Assembly: GCA_009746045.1 (NCBI GenBank)
Contig: RPFO01002164.1
Span: 1-41,871, forward strand
Reading direction: 5' to 3'
DNA: 41,871 nucleotides
Source of the DNA: Mesostigma viride
Lineage: Eukaryota > Streptophyta > Mesostigmatophyceae > Mesostigmatales > Mesostigmataceae
Shown here: positions 29,734 through 40,625 of the stretch, in pieces
How positions within the stretch are numbered: position 1 is the first letter of the stretch
Layout of the letters: every line of letters starts with the position of its first letter
Program-made: the position numbers and the translations under genes
Notes under the pieces: model-generated
The model's input: only the letters and a program-made list of their open reading frames with translations
Database searches by the model: none
Told to the model about the DNA's origin: nothing

Positions 29734-32700
29734 TATGAGCCTGCACACATCCCTGAACCCTGGAGGGTGCCCCCAGGGGTGTGTAATGAAGCTGCTAGTG
29801 ACAGCAGTGAGGGGCAGCCCCATGCTCTAGTGAAAGAGCCTATTGGACACGATGGGGCAAGCTTGGTTACCACAGAGAGTATGCCAGCTGTAGCTGCAGT
29901 GGTTACTCGCCAACGTGCCCGCCATGGCGGTGCTGAGCCTGAGGTAGGACCTGGTGATGTGGACCCAGGTGGATCTCAGAAGCATTCTGACCGTGCAGGA
30001 CTGGCACAGGATGGTCAGGATGAGGATAGGGCTGGAGACAGTCTGACAGGCACGACCCTGGTGCCTCCTGTACATAAGGGATCTGTACATACCTTGAGTG
30101 CTAATAATGACAATAAAAGGTTTTCTCTCTTGTATGACATTGCCTCAAGGTTGCATACCATGTTTGGCCATGCAGCTCAGTCTTTGCAAGTTGCTAGACG
30201 GCTGGGAGGAAGTGAGTTGTACTCCATCTGCCAACAGGTTGCTCAAGCTTGCAAGTGCAGGCTAGTTGCTAGAAAGCCCAAGCAGTCTCATGCCAGGACT
30301 CCTATTTTGCAGCCAGGCCATGTGCAGGTAGATATTCAGAGAATCAGGGGTTTGAAGCTGCTGGTGGCAGTGGACAGATATACCAAGTACAAGACCCTAG
30401 AGATCCTGCCTGACATGGAGAAGCCTACATTGATTGCTGCTCTGAAGTTGACAAGGAGCAGGTACCCTGGGTTGGAGTTGTTGCAGTGTGACATTCAGTT
30501 TGAGTGCTGTGAGAACCTGCCAGAGTTTCCAGAGTTGCTGATTACACCCAGGGAGAGCCACGGCCAGCAAGGGGTGGTGGAGAGAGCCATCCAAGAGATC
30601 AAGACTGTGCTGCTGGTGGAGAGGATTCCAAGGACGTCATCTGCCATTGTGACATCTGCATGGCTACGTTCTGTGGAGGACAGGCTGAACCTGAGGACTC
30701 CCATGTTCTTTGGTGACATTGCCATCAATCCTCTTATGCTGCATACCAGGATGCTGCCAGCTGATGCTGAGCAGGCATGGAAGGAGAAGCTAGAGGCCAA
30801 GTTCCTCAAGCTGAGGCAGAAAGACAAGGGCTGGAGTGTCCTAGAACCTAACGTTGGACAACAGGTTGTTGTGTGGAAGGAACCAAGCTTTCCAGGGAAA
30901 CGTGGCAGCTGGCATGATGGGGTGGTGACCCGAGTAGAAGCCGCTGGCCATAAGTGCTGGGTGGCCATTGATGGCTCCCAAGCAGTGCACCGTCTGTCCT
31001 GGTCAAAGATCCGTCCCCGGGGAGGTAATCAAGGAGACCTCTTCCAGGTGCCCGCTGGTGTACAAGGCGGGGGTGACGTGGAGCTTCCTGATCAGGGTGC
31101 TACAGCTGTATCGAGCCCTCAGGGTGACCCTGGCCCGGCCCCTGGGGTACCTTCACATACGGTGGTTGGGCAAGCAGGCGGACAGGCTGCACCTCCGGAA
31201 CGGCCCGACACCAGGCCTAGGGGTGTGCGTCTATCAGATATTGTACAGGCTTTGCAAAGAGCCAAGAAGGAGCCTAAGGTGTCCAAGCTTGTCCAGTTGG
31301 ATGAACCTGAGGTAGCTGCCATGGAGATAGATACCAATGCACAGGTTTCTGTCATGGGACCTCAGCATACAGGAGAACTGCTGGTCGGAGAACCAAGTTG
31401 CCCCTGGGTGTCTGATTTCAGTGGTAGGACGCATCTAAGGGTGTTGGGAGAGGTTACTGCCCCTGTCATGGGTGTGGATGTGACCTTCCTTGTCCTAGAG
31501 GACTATGATGGCCCTGTGATTTTGGGTCAGAATTTTCTGGGCAATCCTGGGATTTCTATCAGAGCTACAGCTCTGAGAAGAGATGGCTGGGGGATGATTC
31601 CCCTAGAAAATTTCAGGACAACATTTCCAGTCAGGTGCAGGGCCAAGCCGGTCAAGGGTGTAAAATGGGATGAAGGGGAGGTGCCCCCAGCGGCCAGTTT
31701 GGTGATTCCAGCTGTGTTGCACCCCAGCAGTATTGGCATAACTCACAGGAGCCTTGCTGCACACTCTCCTTTGACATATGACCAGCTGGTCCAAGAGATG
31801 AGCTCGCCTACTTTGTTTGAGGCTTGGAAGCTCGCCTTCTCCAAGGCATTGGAGGAGTGGTTGCAGTTTGAGTGTGCTGCACCAACAGACAGACGTCCCC
31901 CAGCATCAAGGAAGCTTGCTTTGAGATTTGTGCTGAAGAGGAAGGTTGTGGATGAGGTATCAGTGCCCCATGTCAGGCCTGTCCTGAATGAGTATCACGG
32001 CACGGGGAGTCTGCCAGGAGAGGAGCTATACACGCCAGGGATGCTACACGACACATGGAGAATTTTGCTATGTCTCTACGTGGGGTTGCTGAACAGGGGA
32101 GCAGCTATGTCATCAGTGCTGCTGGACTTCAAGAGGGCATTTTTAAAATCTGATCCAGAAGTGGCCAGGAGGGTGTGGAAGCAGGATGAGCCTTACTGTG
32201 TTGAGGTGCCTGCCATCTGGAAGCTGGAGCTGCATCAACAATTCCTGGTTATTCTGAAGGGCCTGGAAGGACTCAGGTCGAGCCCAATCATCTGGAGACT
32301 CACGCTGCAGGAAGCTCTGATCAGTGAGTGTGGCTTGAGAGTGTCTTCAGTTGATCCCTGTTTGCTGCTGGCCCAATGGGAGGGTCTGCCAGTGTATGCT
32401 AGTTTGCATGGAGATGATCTGCATTTGCTAGCCCCCACGACCTGGCTGAAGAAGTTTATTCCTGTCATCAGTGGCAAGTTTTCACTGGGCAAGGAGCTGT
32501 GGCAGGAGCCCAACAAGCCTGTAGTGTTCTGTGGAATGCAGGCTACCCTGTTCAGGAGGGACGGGGAGTGGAGTATCAGGCTTCAGGCTGGAGGAGATTA
32601 TAAACAGACCATTGTGAAGGCCTTGCCAGAGAAGATCACCCAGGCTGCAGGACCTGAGTTGAGAGGCATGTGGGCCTGGTTTGCCAGCATCTGTGGTCCG

Positions 32701-33324
32701 TCTTTGATGGTCCATAGCAGAATGCCTGATGAGGTGCTTGAGGATGAGAAGCCTCGAGTCATAGCCCGGTTGGTGGAGAGTACCCCTGATCTGATTTTGT
32801 CTGGGATTGACTTTACCCAGCCTATCACCTTGGAGATCTTTGTTGACAGTTCCATGGATGCTCGCCAGGTTACCAAGGTCAGGGGGAGATCTGCTGCTCT
32901 GTTTGCTTTTTATCAGAGCAGGGCAAGTTTGTTCAGCTGGTACAGCAGACTGCAGAAGAGGGTCTGTATCAGTTCAGATGTGGCAGAATGCAGGGCCATA
33001 TGCGAGGGGATCCAGTCCAGCCTGTACATAAAGGAGTTAATGCTGGAGCTGGCTTCAGTTACCCCTTGGACCTTGCAGATGGAGACGTTGTTGCTAACAG
33101 ACAGCATGGGTATGGTCCAGTTTGTTCACAAGCAGCTGGCCAGGAGCCGGGACCTGGATTATTTGTTGCTGAAGGAGTTGGCCAGTTTGGTTGACTTGAA
33201 GCATATCCCTGGCGAGGAGAACCCTGCTGATGCATTGACAAAGCTGCCACACAAGGCCCCAGCCCAGTACAATGTACTGAGGAAGCTCATGAATGCTGAC
33301 TGTCAAGTCGGTCTATCTGTCTAA
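29734..33324 (+). CDS. Pol polyprotein: integrase, protease-like, reverse transcriptase, RNase H
   Basis: Open from directly after the gag TGA, in the same frame, to TAA at 33322-33324, about 1196 codons. Numbering from GTG 29767: an HHCC-like zinc region (HTMFGH at 130, CQQVAQACKC at 155-164); an integrase core with HVQVDI (D189), LQCDIQFE (D242) and GVVERAIQE (E272); and a C-terminal module ending in KIRPRGG. Then comes a retropepsin-like domain, MEIDTNAQVSVM (about 519-530) and PVILGQNFLG (583-592). Reverse transcriptase motifs are VLLDFKRAFLKS (785-796), GLRSSPIIW (835-843) and LHGDDLHLLA (880-889). RNase H motifs are EIFVDSS, SSDVAECRAI, LLTDSMG and HIPGEENPADALTK. Oddities: protease follows integrase, catalytic DTG is DTN, the polymerase box is GDD, and D-to-E spacing is 29 rather than 35 residues. 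Confidence 0.8.
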   Translation, partial: YEPAHIPEPWRVPPGVCNEAASDSSEGQPHALVKEPIGHDGASLVTTESMPAVAAVVTRQRARHGGAEPEVGPGDVDPGGSQKHSDRAGLAQDGQDEDRAGDSLTGTTLVPPVHKGSVHTLSANNDNKRFSLLYDIASRLHTMFGHAAQSLQVARRLGGSELYSICQQVAQACKCRLVARKPKQSHARTPILQPGHVQVDIQRIRGLKLLVAVDRYTKYKTLEILPDMEKPTLIAALKLTRSRYPGLELLQCDIQFECCENLPEFPELLITPRESHGQQGVVERAIQEIKTVLLVERIPRTSSAIVTSAWLRSVEDRLNLRTPMFFGDIAINPLMLHTRMLPADAEQAWKEKLEAKFLKLRQKDKGWSVLEPNVGQQVVVWKEPSFPGKRGSWHDGVVTRVEAAGHKCWVAIDGSQAVHRLSWSKIRPRGGNQGDLFQVPAGVQGGGDVELPDQGATAVSSPQGDPGPAPGVPSHTVVGQAGGQAAPPERPDTRPRGVRLSDIVQALQRAKKEPKVSKLVQLDEPEVAAMEIDTNAQVSVMGPQHTGELLVGEPSCPWVSDFSGRTHLRVLGEVTAPVMGVDVTFLVLEDYDGPVILGQNFLGNPGISIRATALRRDGWGMIPLENFRTTFPVRCRAKPVKGVKWDEGEVPPAASLVIPAVLHPSSIGITHRSLAAHSPLTYDQLVQEMSSPTLFEAWKLAFSKALEEWLQFECAAPTDRRPPASRKLALRFVLKRKVVDEVSVPHVRPVLNEYHGTGSLPGEELYTPGMLHDTWRILLCLYVGLLNRGAAMSSVLLDFKRAFLKSDPEVARRVWKQDEPYCVEVPAIWKLELHQQFLVILKGLEGLRSSPIIWRLTLQEALISECGLRVSSVDPCLLLAQWEGLPVYASLHGDDLHLLAPTTWLKKFIPVISGKFSLGKELWQEPNKPVVFCGMQATLFRRDGEWSIRLQAGGDYKQTIVKALPEKITQAAGPELRGMWAWFASICGPSLMVHSRMPDEVLEDEKPRVIARLVESTPDLILSGIDFTQPITLEIFVDSSMDARQVTKVRGRSAALFAFYQSRASLFSWYSRLQKRVCISSDVAECRAICEGIQSSLYIKELMLELASVTPWTLQMETLLLTDSMGMVQFVHKQLARSRDLDYLLLKELASLVDLKHIPGEENPADALTKLPHKAPAQYNVLRKLMNADCQVGLSV

Positions 33325-34054
33325 AAGCTGAGAGCTGGGTGCTTAAGTCTCTGGATATCAGGCTGGGAGCTTGATTGTACATAATCCTGAGCACACCTTG
33401 AGGGGTGAGACATGTCTCTGGTGTGGGAATGTCTGACATTGTCTCTGATGGAGAGATGTCTATCTGGGGTTTTCATCTCAGTCTGAGGTTTCCCCAGATC
33501 TGTGGTTTGTGGGCGGGGTTCGATTCCCTGGTGCCGTCTTAAGGCGGAGTTTCACGGACTGGCTGACCCATCCACCATGCTGGTGAGGTGGCGACAGGTC
33601 CCCTGATTTTCCACGGTTGGAACGAGTATGGGAGCTTGTGTTTTGCATGTGCTTCGCGTAGATGTTGTGTCTGGTTCGATAAGGGGCAGCAGACCGGCGC
33701 CGACTCCCGTCTGGGGGTCAGCAATGTTTTCTGATGAGCTGTTGTGGGTGATCTGTGGGGTTTCGCCTAAGGTCCTGAAGGTTGTACATACTTCTCAAGT
33801 TCTTAGCTGAACACCTATGGGCTGCCACAGTTGGCCAACCTCTTGTACATGGGTAACACAACGAGCCTCCCGTGAAGGGATAGGGACTCATTGTAATTTG
33901 TTTGTGCTCCTGAGCCAGTATGGGTGCTATGTACATATAATAAGGAATCCAAGCTGACTGTCATGCCCAGCGGGTTGTGACTTGTAGTCTGGGGAGGATA
34001 TCCAGTACCCATTGTGTGTGTTTGTATGTAGACTTGTGTGAGCTGCTACAGCTC
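33325..34054 (+). other. Non-coding region between pol and the polypurine tract
   Basis: About 730 bp without a convincing frame. A GGTTCGATTCCC block at about 33517-33528 matches a tRNA B-box but no tRNA fold is seen. TGTACAT occurs several times (near 33377, 33783, 33844, 33931). Confidence 0.6.
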
Positions 34055-34074
34055 AAGAAAAGAAAGGATTGGAG
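34055..34074 (+). promoter_or_regulatory. Polypurine tract before the 3' LTR
   Basis: AAGAAAAGAAAGGATTGGAG directly precedes TTAACGCC, the start of the 3' LTR. This is the expected position for plus-strand DNA priming. Confidence 0.7.
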
Positions 34075-34376
34075 TTAACGCCAAGCGCATTGGCGTGATC
34101 CTGATTCGGCATATCTCTGCGATTCCAGCGGCACCGGAACGAGTTCATTCCGACAAGTATCAAGAAAGTTATGGCGTTCCGACTTCCCGGTCGCGCGCGA
34201 GCGCGAGCCGGCTGTTCTTCTAAGTCGGACGTGAATATTTGCCGACGACATATGGGGTCGACAGTAATTCCTGGGCTGACAGGAATTAGGTGCTGTACCT
34301 ACGACGGTATTGGATTAATACGTCGTACGCAGGAAATAGGAACCTTAACCTGTGGTCTGTTGGTACCGCAGGCTTA
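34075..34376 (+). repeat. 3' LTR, left part
   Basis: Identical to 26732-27038 except for a 4-base difference (CATTGGCGTG against CATTGCATGGCGTG). It stops at GGCTTA, where the CACTA-like element is inserted. Confidence 0.85.
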
Positions 34377-34830
34377 CACTATACTATAAACTTACGGCCC
34401 GTACACGTATACGGGCCCCGTATACGGCCCGTAAACGTATACGGGCTCCGTATACGTTACGTAAACTTTACTTCAATATACGACAAAAAGTATACGGGCC
34501 GTAAAGTTTACGGCCCGTATACTTTTTGTCGTATACTTTAGTAAACTTTACGGCCCGTATACTTTTTGTCGTATACTTTAGTAAAGTTTACTTTAGTATA
34601 CGAAAAAAAGTATACGGGCCGTAAAAATTACTACCGTATACTTTTTGTCGTATACTTTAGTAAATTTTACTTTAGTATACGACAAAAAGTATACGGGCCG
34701 TAAACTTTACGGCCCGTATACTTTGTGTCGTATGCTGCAGTAAATTTACTACCGTAAACGACACAAAGTATACGGGCCGTAACATTTACGGCAAGTATAC
34801 TTTGTGTCGTATGCCTTACAGGCCATTTTT
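34377..34830. repeat. Left subterminal repeats of the CACTA-like element
   Basis: Roughly twenty alternating copies of GTATACGGGCCGTAAA and GTATACTTTTTGTCGTATAC in both orientations. Such arrays are typical transposase-binding regions. The density can form many overlapping hairpins. Confidence 0.8.
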
Positions 34831-34934
34831 TACGTCCACTTGGCGTCCACTAGAATTAATGTCACGCTACGTACACGCCGCGTACACCGAACCGAGCCTA
34901 GTACGGGGCCGTAACCGAAACAGTCCCCGGTTAG

Positions 34935-35205
34935 GGTCTTGTTGTTGTTGTTGTTGTTGTTGTGTCCCACGCCGCACATGGGCAGCAGAGAATCTATACT
35001 GGCCGATACGGTCTTGTACTCGTCCCGTTCTAGGTACGGCACAGAGCGGTTGCGTGTTGTTCTTGTTCTTGTTCTTGTTCTTGTTCTTGTTGTTGGTTCC
35101 CACGCCGCGGAAGTTAGTTAGTTAGTTAGTTGAATCCCACGCCGCGGAAGTTGTTGTTGTTGTTGTTGTGTCCCACGCCGCGGAAGTGCAGCAGAGATTC
35201 TATAT
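34935..35205. repeat. Three CCCACGCCGCGGAAG-type modules joined to different microsatellites
   Basis: The word CCCACGCCGC follows three unlike microsatellites: (TTG)n at about 34939-34963, (GTTCTT)n at about 35057-35092, and (TTAG)n at about 35112-35130, with a further (TTG)n at about 35149-35168. After the first and last copy comes CAGCAGAGA(A)TTCTAT. The family also occurs at 478-535. Confidence 0.75.
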
Positions 35206-36164
35206 TTGCCGAGGGCCGGATAGAACGGTTGCGTGTACGGGACTGGTTTCAGGAACGCCCCCGTACCTGTGCTAGTCGAGTTTGCAGGTGGGGAGTTGTG
35301 AACCGCCGCGCCGGGCGAGAACGATTTTTCGAATTTATCAACGATCACAAGCGTCTGCCCTTGCAACGCTTGCCTCATAATTAGCCGGCCATGCCGATTT
35401 GCAGTCGCCAGCCGGTCAGTAGTGGTGAAAGAATATTTGGACTAAAAAAGAATCGCGGGCTTATTGCGCCTGAAGAAGAAGAAAGCCAAAGGCGCACTAG
35501 GACAAGCCTTTGGAGCCGCAGTTTAGCATGATTGAGTTATCATTTTTCCAGCCATCTACAGCGCTCTCTCCGATACAGCTAGCCTACCATGGCGTAGTCC
35601 TTAGCCAGCTACATCAATTTGTTCGTCTTTGTTCCTAAAGGAAATTTAAATTTCGTGACATCGTGCGCATGCGGCATTTCACGAAGCTACTGCAATCGCA
35701 TTACGCTAAACAAAGTAAGCCAATGTTCCTAATCAGCGCCCGCATATGCATGCCACGTTTAGTCGCAAGGAGTCGCATCGGCTATCTGTCTCACACTTTG
35801 TTAATCATCGCTCATTTGCTTACTGCTCCATGAGGGGAGCTGTGTACTACTGATTCTCTATCTTTTATGTATGGCAGTCGACTTAATGTCTTTTGCCATT
35901 CTTCAGGTTTCCACTCGTTCCCGTCGCTTGACAGGCTACTAAAGATGCCTTTGAGTTACACGACATTTTCGGCCTCGTTTACTCTACACCCGGCACATCT
36001 GGGCTACTCATTATGTGCCGATGTCCACCGTAAGTTATTCAAGTTTTTTGCCTTGCATGGTTGTCAGTTTTGCTGGGCAATTTCTCCCCACCGAGATCTC
36101 TTTTTTCGCTTTGGCAACGCCATGCTATTGTATGGTATGCCTTCGTGCCATGCTAGTGGGTAGG
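35206..36164. other. Unrecognised interior of the CACTA-like element
   Basis: No convincing gene. Short frames such as 35867-36163 show no known domain. The sequence is of mixed composition and may be captured genomic DNA. Confidence 0.5.
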
Positions 36165-37195
36165 TAGGTTCACGTGCTTGTTCGTTGTCAAGAGAGGAAT
36201 GCGTGTGGGTGGGTGGGTGAACGCACTTTTTCCCTGTCAAGGGAGGGATGCATGTGGGGTGGGTGAGTGCAAGTGCTTTTTCCTGTCAAAGGAGGGATGC
36301 ATGTGGGGTGGGTGAGTGCACGTGCTTGTTCCTTGTCAAGGGAGGGATGCACGTGGGGTGGGTGGTTGCACGTGCTTTTTCCTTGTCAAAGGAGGGATGC
36401 ATGTGGGGTGGGTGAGTGCACGCGCTTGTTCCTTGTCGAGGGATGCATGTGGGGTGGGTGGGTGCACGCGCTTGTTCCTTGTCAAGGGAGGGGTGCATGT
36501 GCAGTAGGTGGGTGCACGTGCTTGTTTCTTGTAAAGGGAGGACTGCATGTGGGGTGGGTGGCTGCATGCGCTTGTTCCTTGTCAAGGGAGGGACGCAGGT
36601 GGGGTGGGTGGGTGCACATGCTTCTTCCTTGTCAAGGGAGGGATGCATGCACGGTGGGTGGGTGCATGTGTGTGTTCTTTATCAAGGGAGGGATGCATTG
36701 CAGTAGGTGGGCCCACATGCTTGTTTCTTGTAAAGGGAGGGGTGCATGTGGGGTGGGTGGGTGCACGTGCTTGTTCCTTATCAAGGGAGGGATGCTTGTG
36801 CATGAGGTGGGTTCACGTGCTTGTTTCTTGTAAAGGGAGGGATGCATGTGGGGTGGGTGGGTACACATGCTTGTTCCTTGTCAAGGGAGGGATGCATGCC
36901 CGGTGGGTAGGTGCATGCTCTTGTTCCTTGTCAAGGTAGAGATGCATGTGGGTGGGTGGGTGCATGAAATTGTTCCTTGTCAAGGGAGGGACGCAGGTGG
37001 GGTGGGTGCACATGCTTCTTCCTTGTCAAGGGAGGGATGCATGCGCGGTGGGTGGGTGCATGTGTGTGTTCTTTATCAAGGGAGGGATGCATTGCAGTAG
37101 GTGGGCCCACATGCTTGTTTCTTGTAAAGGGAGGGGTGCATGTGGGGTGGGTGGGTGCATGCGCTTGTTCCTTGTCGAGGGAGAGATGCATGTGG
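36165..37195. repeat. 50-bp minisatellite
   Basis: About 20 units built of GTGCACGTGCTTGTTCCTTG, TCAAGGGAGGGATGCATG and TGGGGTGGGTGG. Variants include AAAGGGAGG and CAGTAGGTGGG. A block of several units is itself repeated (about 36560-36760 and 36985-37160). Open frames are repeat artefacts. Confidence 0.9.
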
Positions 37196-40100
37196 GCCGC
37201 TAGCTTCCCTCCCCTCCCCTCCCTTCTTAGCTTCCCTCCTTCCTTGCATTACTTAAGTTCCTATGGCTTCCTTCCCCTCCCCTCCCATATCCCATAGCTT
37301 AATGCCCTTCCCTTTCCTCCCTCTCCCTTTGTAGCTTTCCTCCCCTCCCTTGCTTAGCTTCCCTCCCTCGTTGCATTACCTAAGTTCCTTTAGCTTCCTT
37401 CCTCTCCCCTCCCATCCCTGAGCTTCCCTCCCCTTTCGTCCCTCTCCCTTCTAAGTAGCTTTCCTCCCCTTCCCTTTGTTAGCTTACCTCCTTCCTTGCA
37501 TTACCTAAGTTCCTTTAGCTTCCTTCCCCTCCCCTCCCATGTCCCATAGCTTAATGCCCTCCCCTTTCGTCCCTCTCCCTTAGTAGCTTTCCTCCCCTTC
37601 CCTTTCTTAGCTTCCCTCCTTCCTTGCAGCACCTAAGATCCTTTAGCTTCCTTCCCCTCCCCTCCCATCCCTGAGCTTCCCTCCCCTTTCGTCCCTCTCC
37701 CTTAGTAGCTTTCCTCCCCTTCCCTTTCTTAGTTTCCCTCCTTCCTTGCATTACCTAAGTTCCTTTAGCTTCCTTCCTCTCCCCTCCCATCCCTTAGCTT
37801 CCCTCCCCTTTCCTCCCTCTCCCTTCTAAGTAGCTTTCCTCCCCTTCCCTTTCTTAGCTTGGGGGCTTCCTTGCATTACCGAAGTTCCTTTAGCTTCCTT
37901 CCCCTCCCCTCCCATCTTAGCTTCCCTCCCCTTTCCTCCCTCTCCCTTAGTAACTTTCCTCCCCTTCCCTTTCTTAGCTTCCCTCCTTCCTTGCATTACC
38001 TAAGTTCCTTTAGCTTCCTTCCCCTCCCCTCCCATATCCCATAGCTTAATGCCCTTCCCTTTCCTCCCTCTCCCTTTGTAGCTTTCCTCCCCTCCCTTGC
38101 TTAGCTTCCCTCCCTCGTTGCATTACCTAAGTTCCTTTAGCTTCCTTCCTCTCCCCTCCCATCCCTGAGCTTCCCTCCCCTTTCGTCCCTCTCCCTTCTA
38201 AGTAGCTTTCCTCCCCTTCCCTTTGTTAGCTTACCTCCTTCCTTGCATTACCTAAGTTCCTTTAGCTTCCTTCCCCTCCCCTCCCATGTCCCATAGCTTA
38301 ATGCCCTCCCCTTTCGTCCCTCTCCCTTAGTAGCTTTCCTCCCCTTCCCTTTCTTAGCTTCCCTCCTTCCTTGCAGCACCTAAGATCCTTTAGCTTCCTT
38401 CCCCTCCCCTCCCATCCCTGAGCTTCCCTCCCCTTTCGTCCCTCTCCCTTAGTAGCTTTCCTCCCCTTCCCTTTCTTAGTTTCCCTCCTTCCTTGCATTA
38501 CCTAAGTTCCTTTAGCTTCCTTCCTCTCCCCTCCCATCCCTTAGCTTCCCTCCCCTTTCCTCCCTCTCCCTTCTAAGTAGCTTTCCTCCCCTTCCCTTTC
38601 TTAGCTTGGGGGCTTCCTTGCATTACCGAAGTTCCTTTAGCTTCCTTCCCCTCCCCTCCCATCTTAGCTTCCCTCCCCTTTCCTCCCTCTCCCTTAGTAA
38701 CTTTCCTCCCCTTCCCTTTCTTAGCTTCCCTCCTTCCTTGCATTACCTAAGTTCCTTTAGCTTCCTTCCCCTCCCCTCCCATATCCCATAGCTTAATGCC
38801 CTTCCCTTTCGTCCCTCTCCCTTAGTAGCTTTCCTCCCCTTCCCTTTCTTAGTTTCCCTCCTTCCTTGCATTACCTAAGTTCCTTTAGCTTCCTTCCTCT
38901 CCCCTCCCATCCCTTAGCTTCCCTCCCCTTTCCTCCCTCTCCCTTCTAAGTAGCTTTCCTCCCCTTCCCTTTCTTAGCTTGGGGGCTTCCTTGCATTACC
39001 GAAGTTCCTTTAGCTTCCTTCCCCTCCCCTCCCATCTTAGCTTCCCTCCCCTTTCCTCCCTCTCCCTTAGTAACTTTCCTCCCCTTCCCTTTCTTAGCTT
39101 CCCTCCTTCCTTGCATTACCGAAGTTCCTTTAGCTTCCTTCCCCTTCCCTCCCATATCCCATAGCTTAATGCCCTTCCCTTTCCTCCCTCTCCCTTAGTA
39201 GCTTTCCTCCCCTTCCCTTTCTTAGTTTCCCTCCTTCCTTGCATTACCTAAGTTCCTTTAGCTTCCTTCCTCTCCCCTCCCATCCCTGAGCTTCCCTCCC
39301 CTTTCGTCCCTCTCCCTTAGTAGCTTTCCTCCCCTTCCCTTTCTTAGTTTCCCTCCTTCCTTGCATTACCTAAGTTCCTTTAGCTTCCTTCCTCTCCCCT
39401 CCCATCCCTTAGCTTCCCTCCCCTTTCCTCCCTCTCCCTTCTAAGTAGCTTTCCTCCCCTTCCCTTTCTTAGCTTGGGGGCTTCCTTGCATTACCGAAGT
39501 TCCTTTAGCTTCCTTCCCCTCCCCTCCCATCTTAGCTTCCCTCCCCTTTCCTCCCTCTCCCTTAGTAACTTTCCTCCCCTTCCCTTTCTTAGCTTCCCTC
39601 CTTCCTTGCATTACCTAAGTTCCTTTAGCTTCCTTCCCCTCCCCTCCCATATCCCATAGCTTAATGCCCTTCCCTTTCGTCCCTCTCCCTTAGTAGCTTT
39701 CCTCCCCTTCCCTTTCTTAGTTTCCCTCCTTCCTTGCATTACCTAAGTTCCTTTAGCTTCCTTCCTCTCCCCTCCCATCCCTTAGCTTCCCTCCCCTTTC
39801 CTCCCTCTCCCTTCTAAGTAGCTTTCCTCCCCTTCCCTTTCTTAGCTTGGGGGCTTCCTTGCATTACCGAAGTTCCTTTAGCTTCCTTCCCCTCCCCTCC
39901 CATCTTAGCTTCCCTCCCCTTTCCTCCCTCTCCCTTAGTAACTTTCCTCCCCTTCCCTTTCTTAGCTTCCCTCCTTCCTTGCATTACCTAAGTTCCTTTA
40001 GCTTCCTTCCCCTTCCCTCCCATATCCCATAGCTTAATGCCCTTCCCTTTCCTCCCTCTCCCTTAGTAGCTTTCCTCCCCTTCCCTTTCTTAGTTTCCCT

Positions 40101-40625
40101 CCTTCCTTGCATTACCTAAGTTCCTTTAGCTTCCTTCCTCTCCCCTCCCATCCCTTAGCTTCCCTCCCCTTTCCTCCCTCTCCCTTCTAAGTAGCTTTCC
40201 TCCCCTTCCCTTTCTTAGCTTGGGGGCTTCCTTGCATTACCGAAGTTCCTTTAGCTTCCTTCCCCTCCCCTCCCATCTTAGCTTCCCTCCCCTTTCCTCC
40301 CTCTCCCTTAGTAACTTTCCTCCCCTTCCCTTTCTTAGCTTCCCTCCTTCCTTGCATTACCTAAGTTCCTTTAGCTTCCTTCCCCTCCCCTCCCATATCC
40401 CATAGCTTAATGCCCTTCCCTTTCCTCCCTCTCCCTTAGTAGCTTTCCTCCCCTCACTTTCTTAGCTTCCCTCCTTCCTTGCATTACCTAAGTTCCTTTA
40501 GCTTCCTTCCCCTCCCCTTTCATATCCCATAGCTTAATGCCCGTAGCTTTCCTCCCTCTCCCTTAGTAGCTTTCCTCCCCTCCCTTGCTTAGCTTCCCTC
40601 CCTCGTTGCATTACCTAAGTTCCTT
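37196..40625. repeat. Pyrimidine-rich satellite with 373-bp higher-order unit
   Basis: Almost entirely C and T on the plus strand. A basic unit of about 124 bp contains CCTTGCATTACCTAAGTTCC, TTTAGCTTCCTTCC and CCTCTCCCTT. Three make a 373-bp unit, marked by GCTTGGGGGCTTCCTTGC at about 37858, 38605, 38978, 39473, 39846 and 40219 (spacings 747, 373, 495, 373, 373). A 747-bp block around 37.2-37.95 kb is repeated nearly exactly at 37.95-38.7 kb. Short frames inside are not genes. Confidence 0.95.

Noticed and set aside
34867-35103. Short frames with Asn, Lys/Asn or Gln runs
   Set aside because: Microsatellite translation only.
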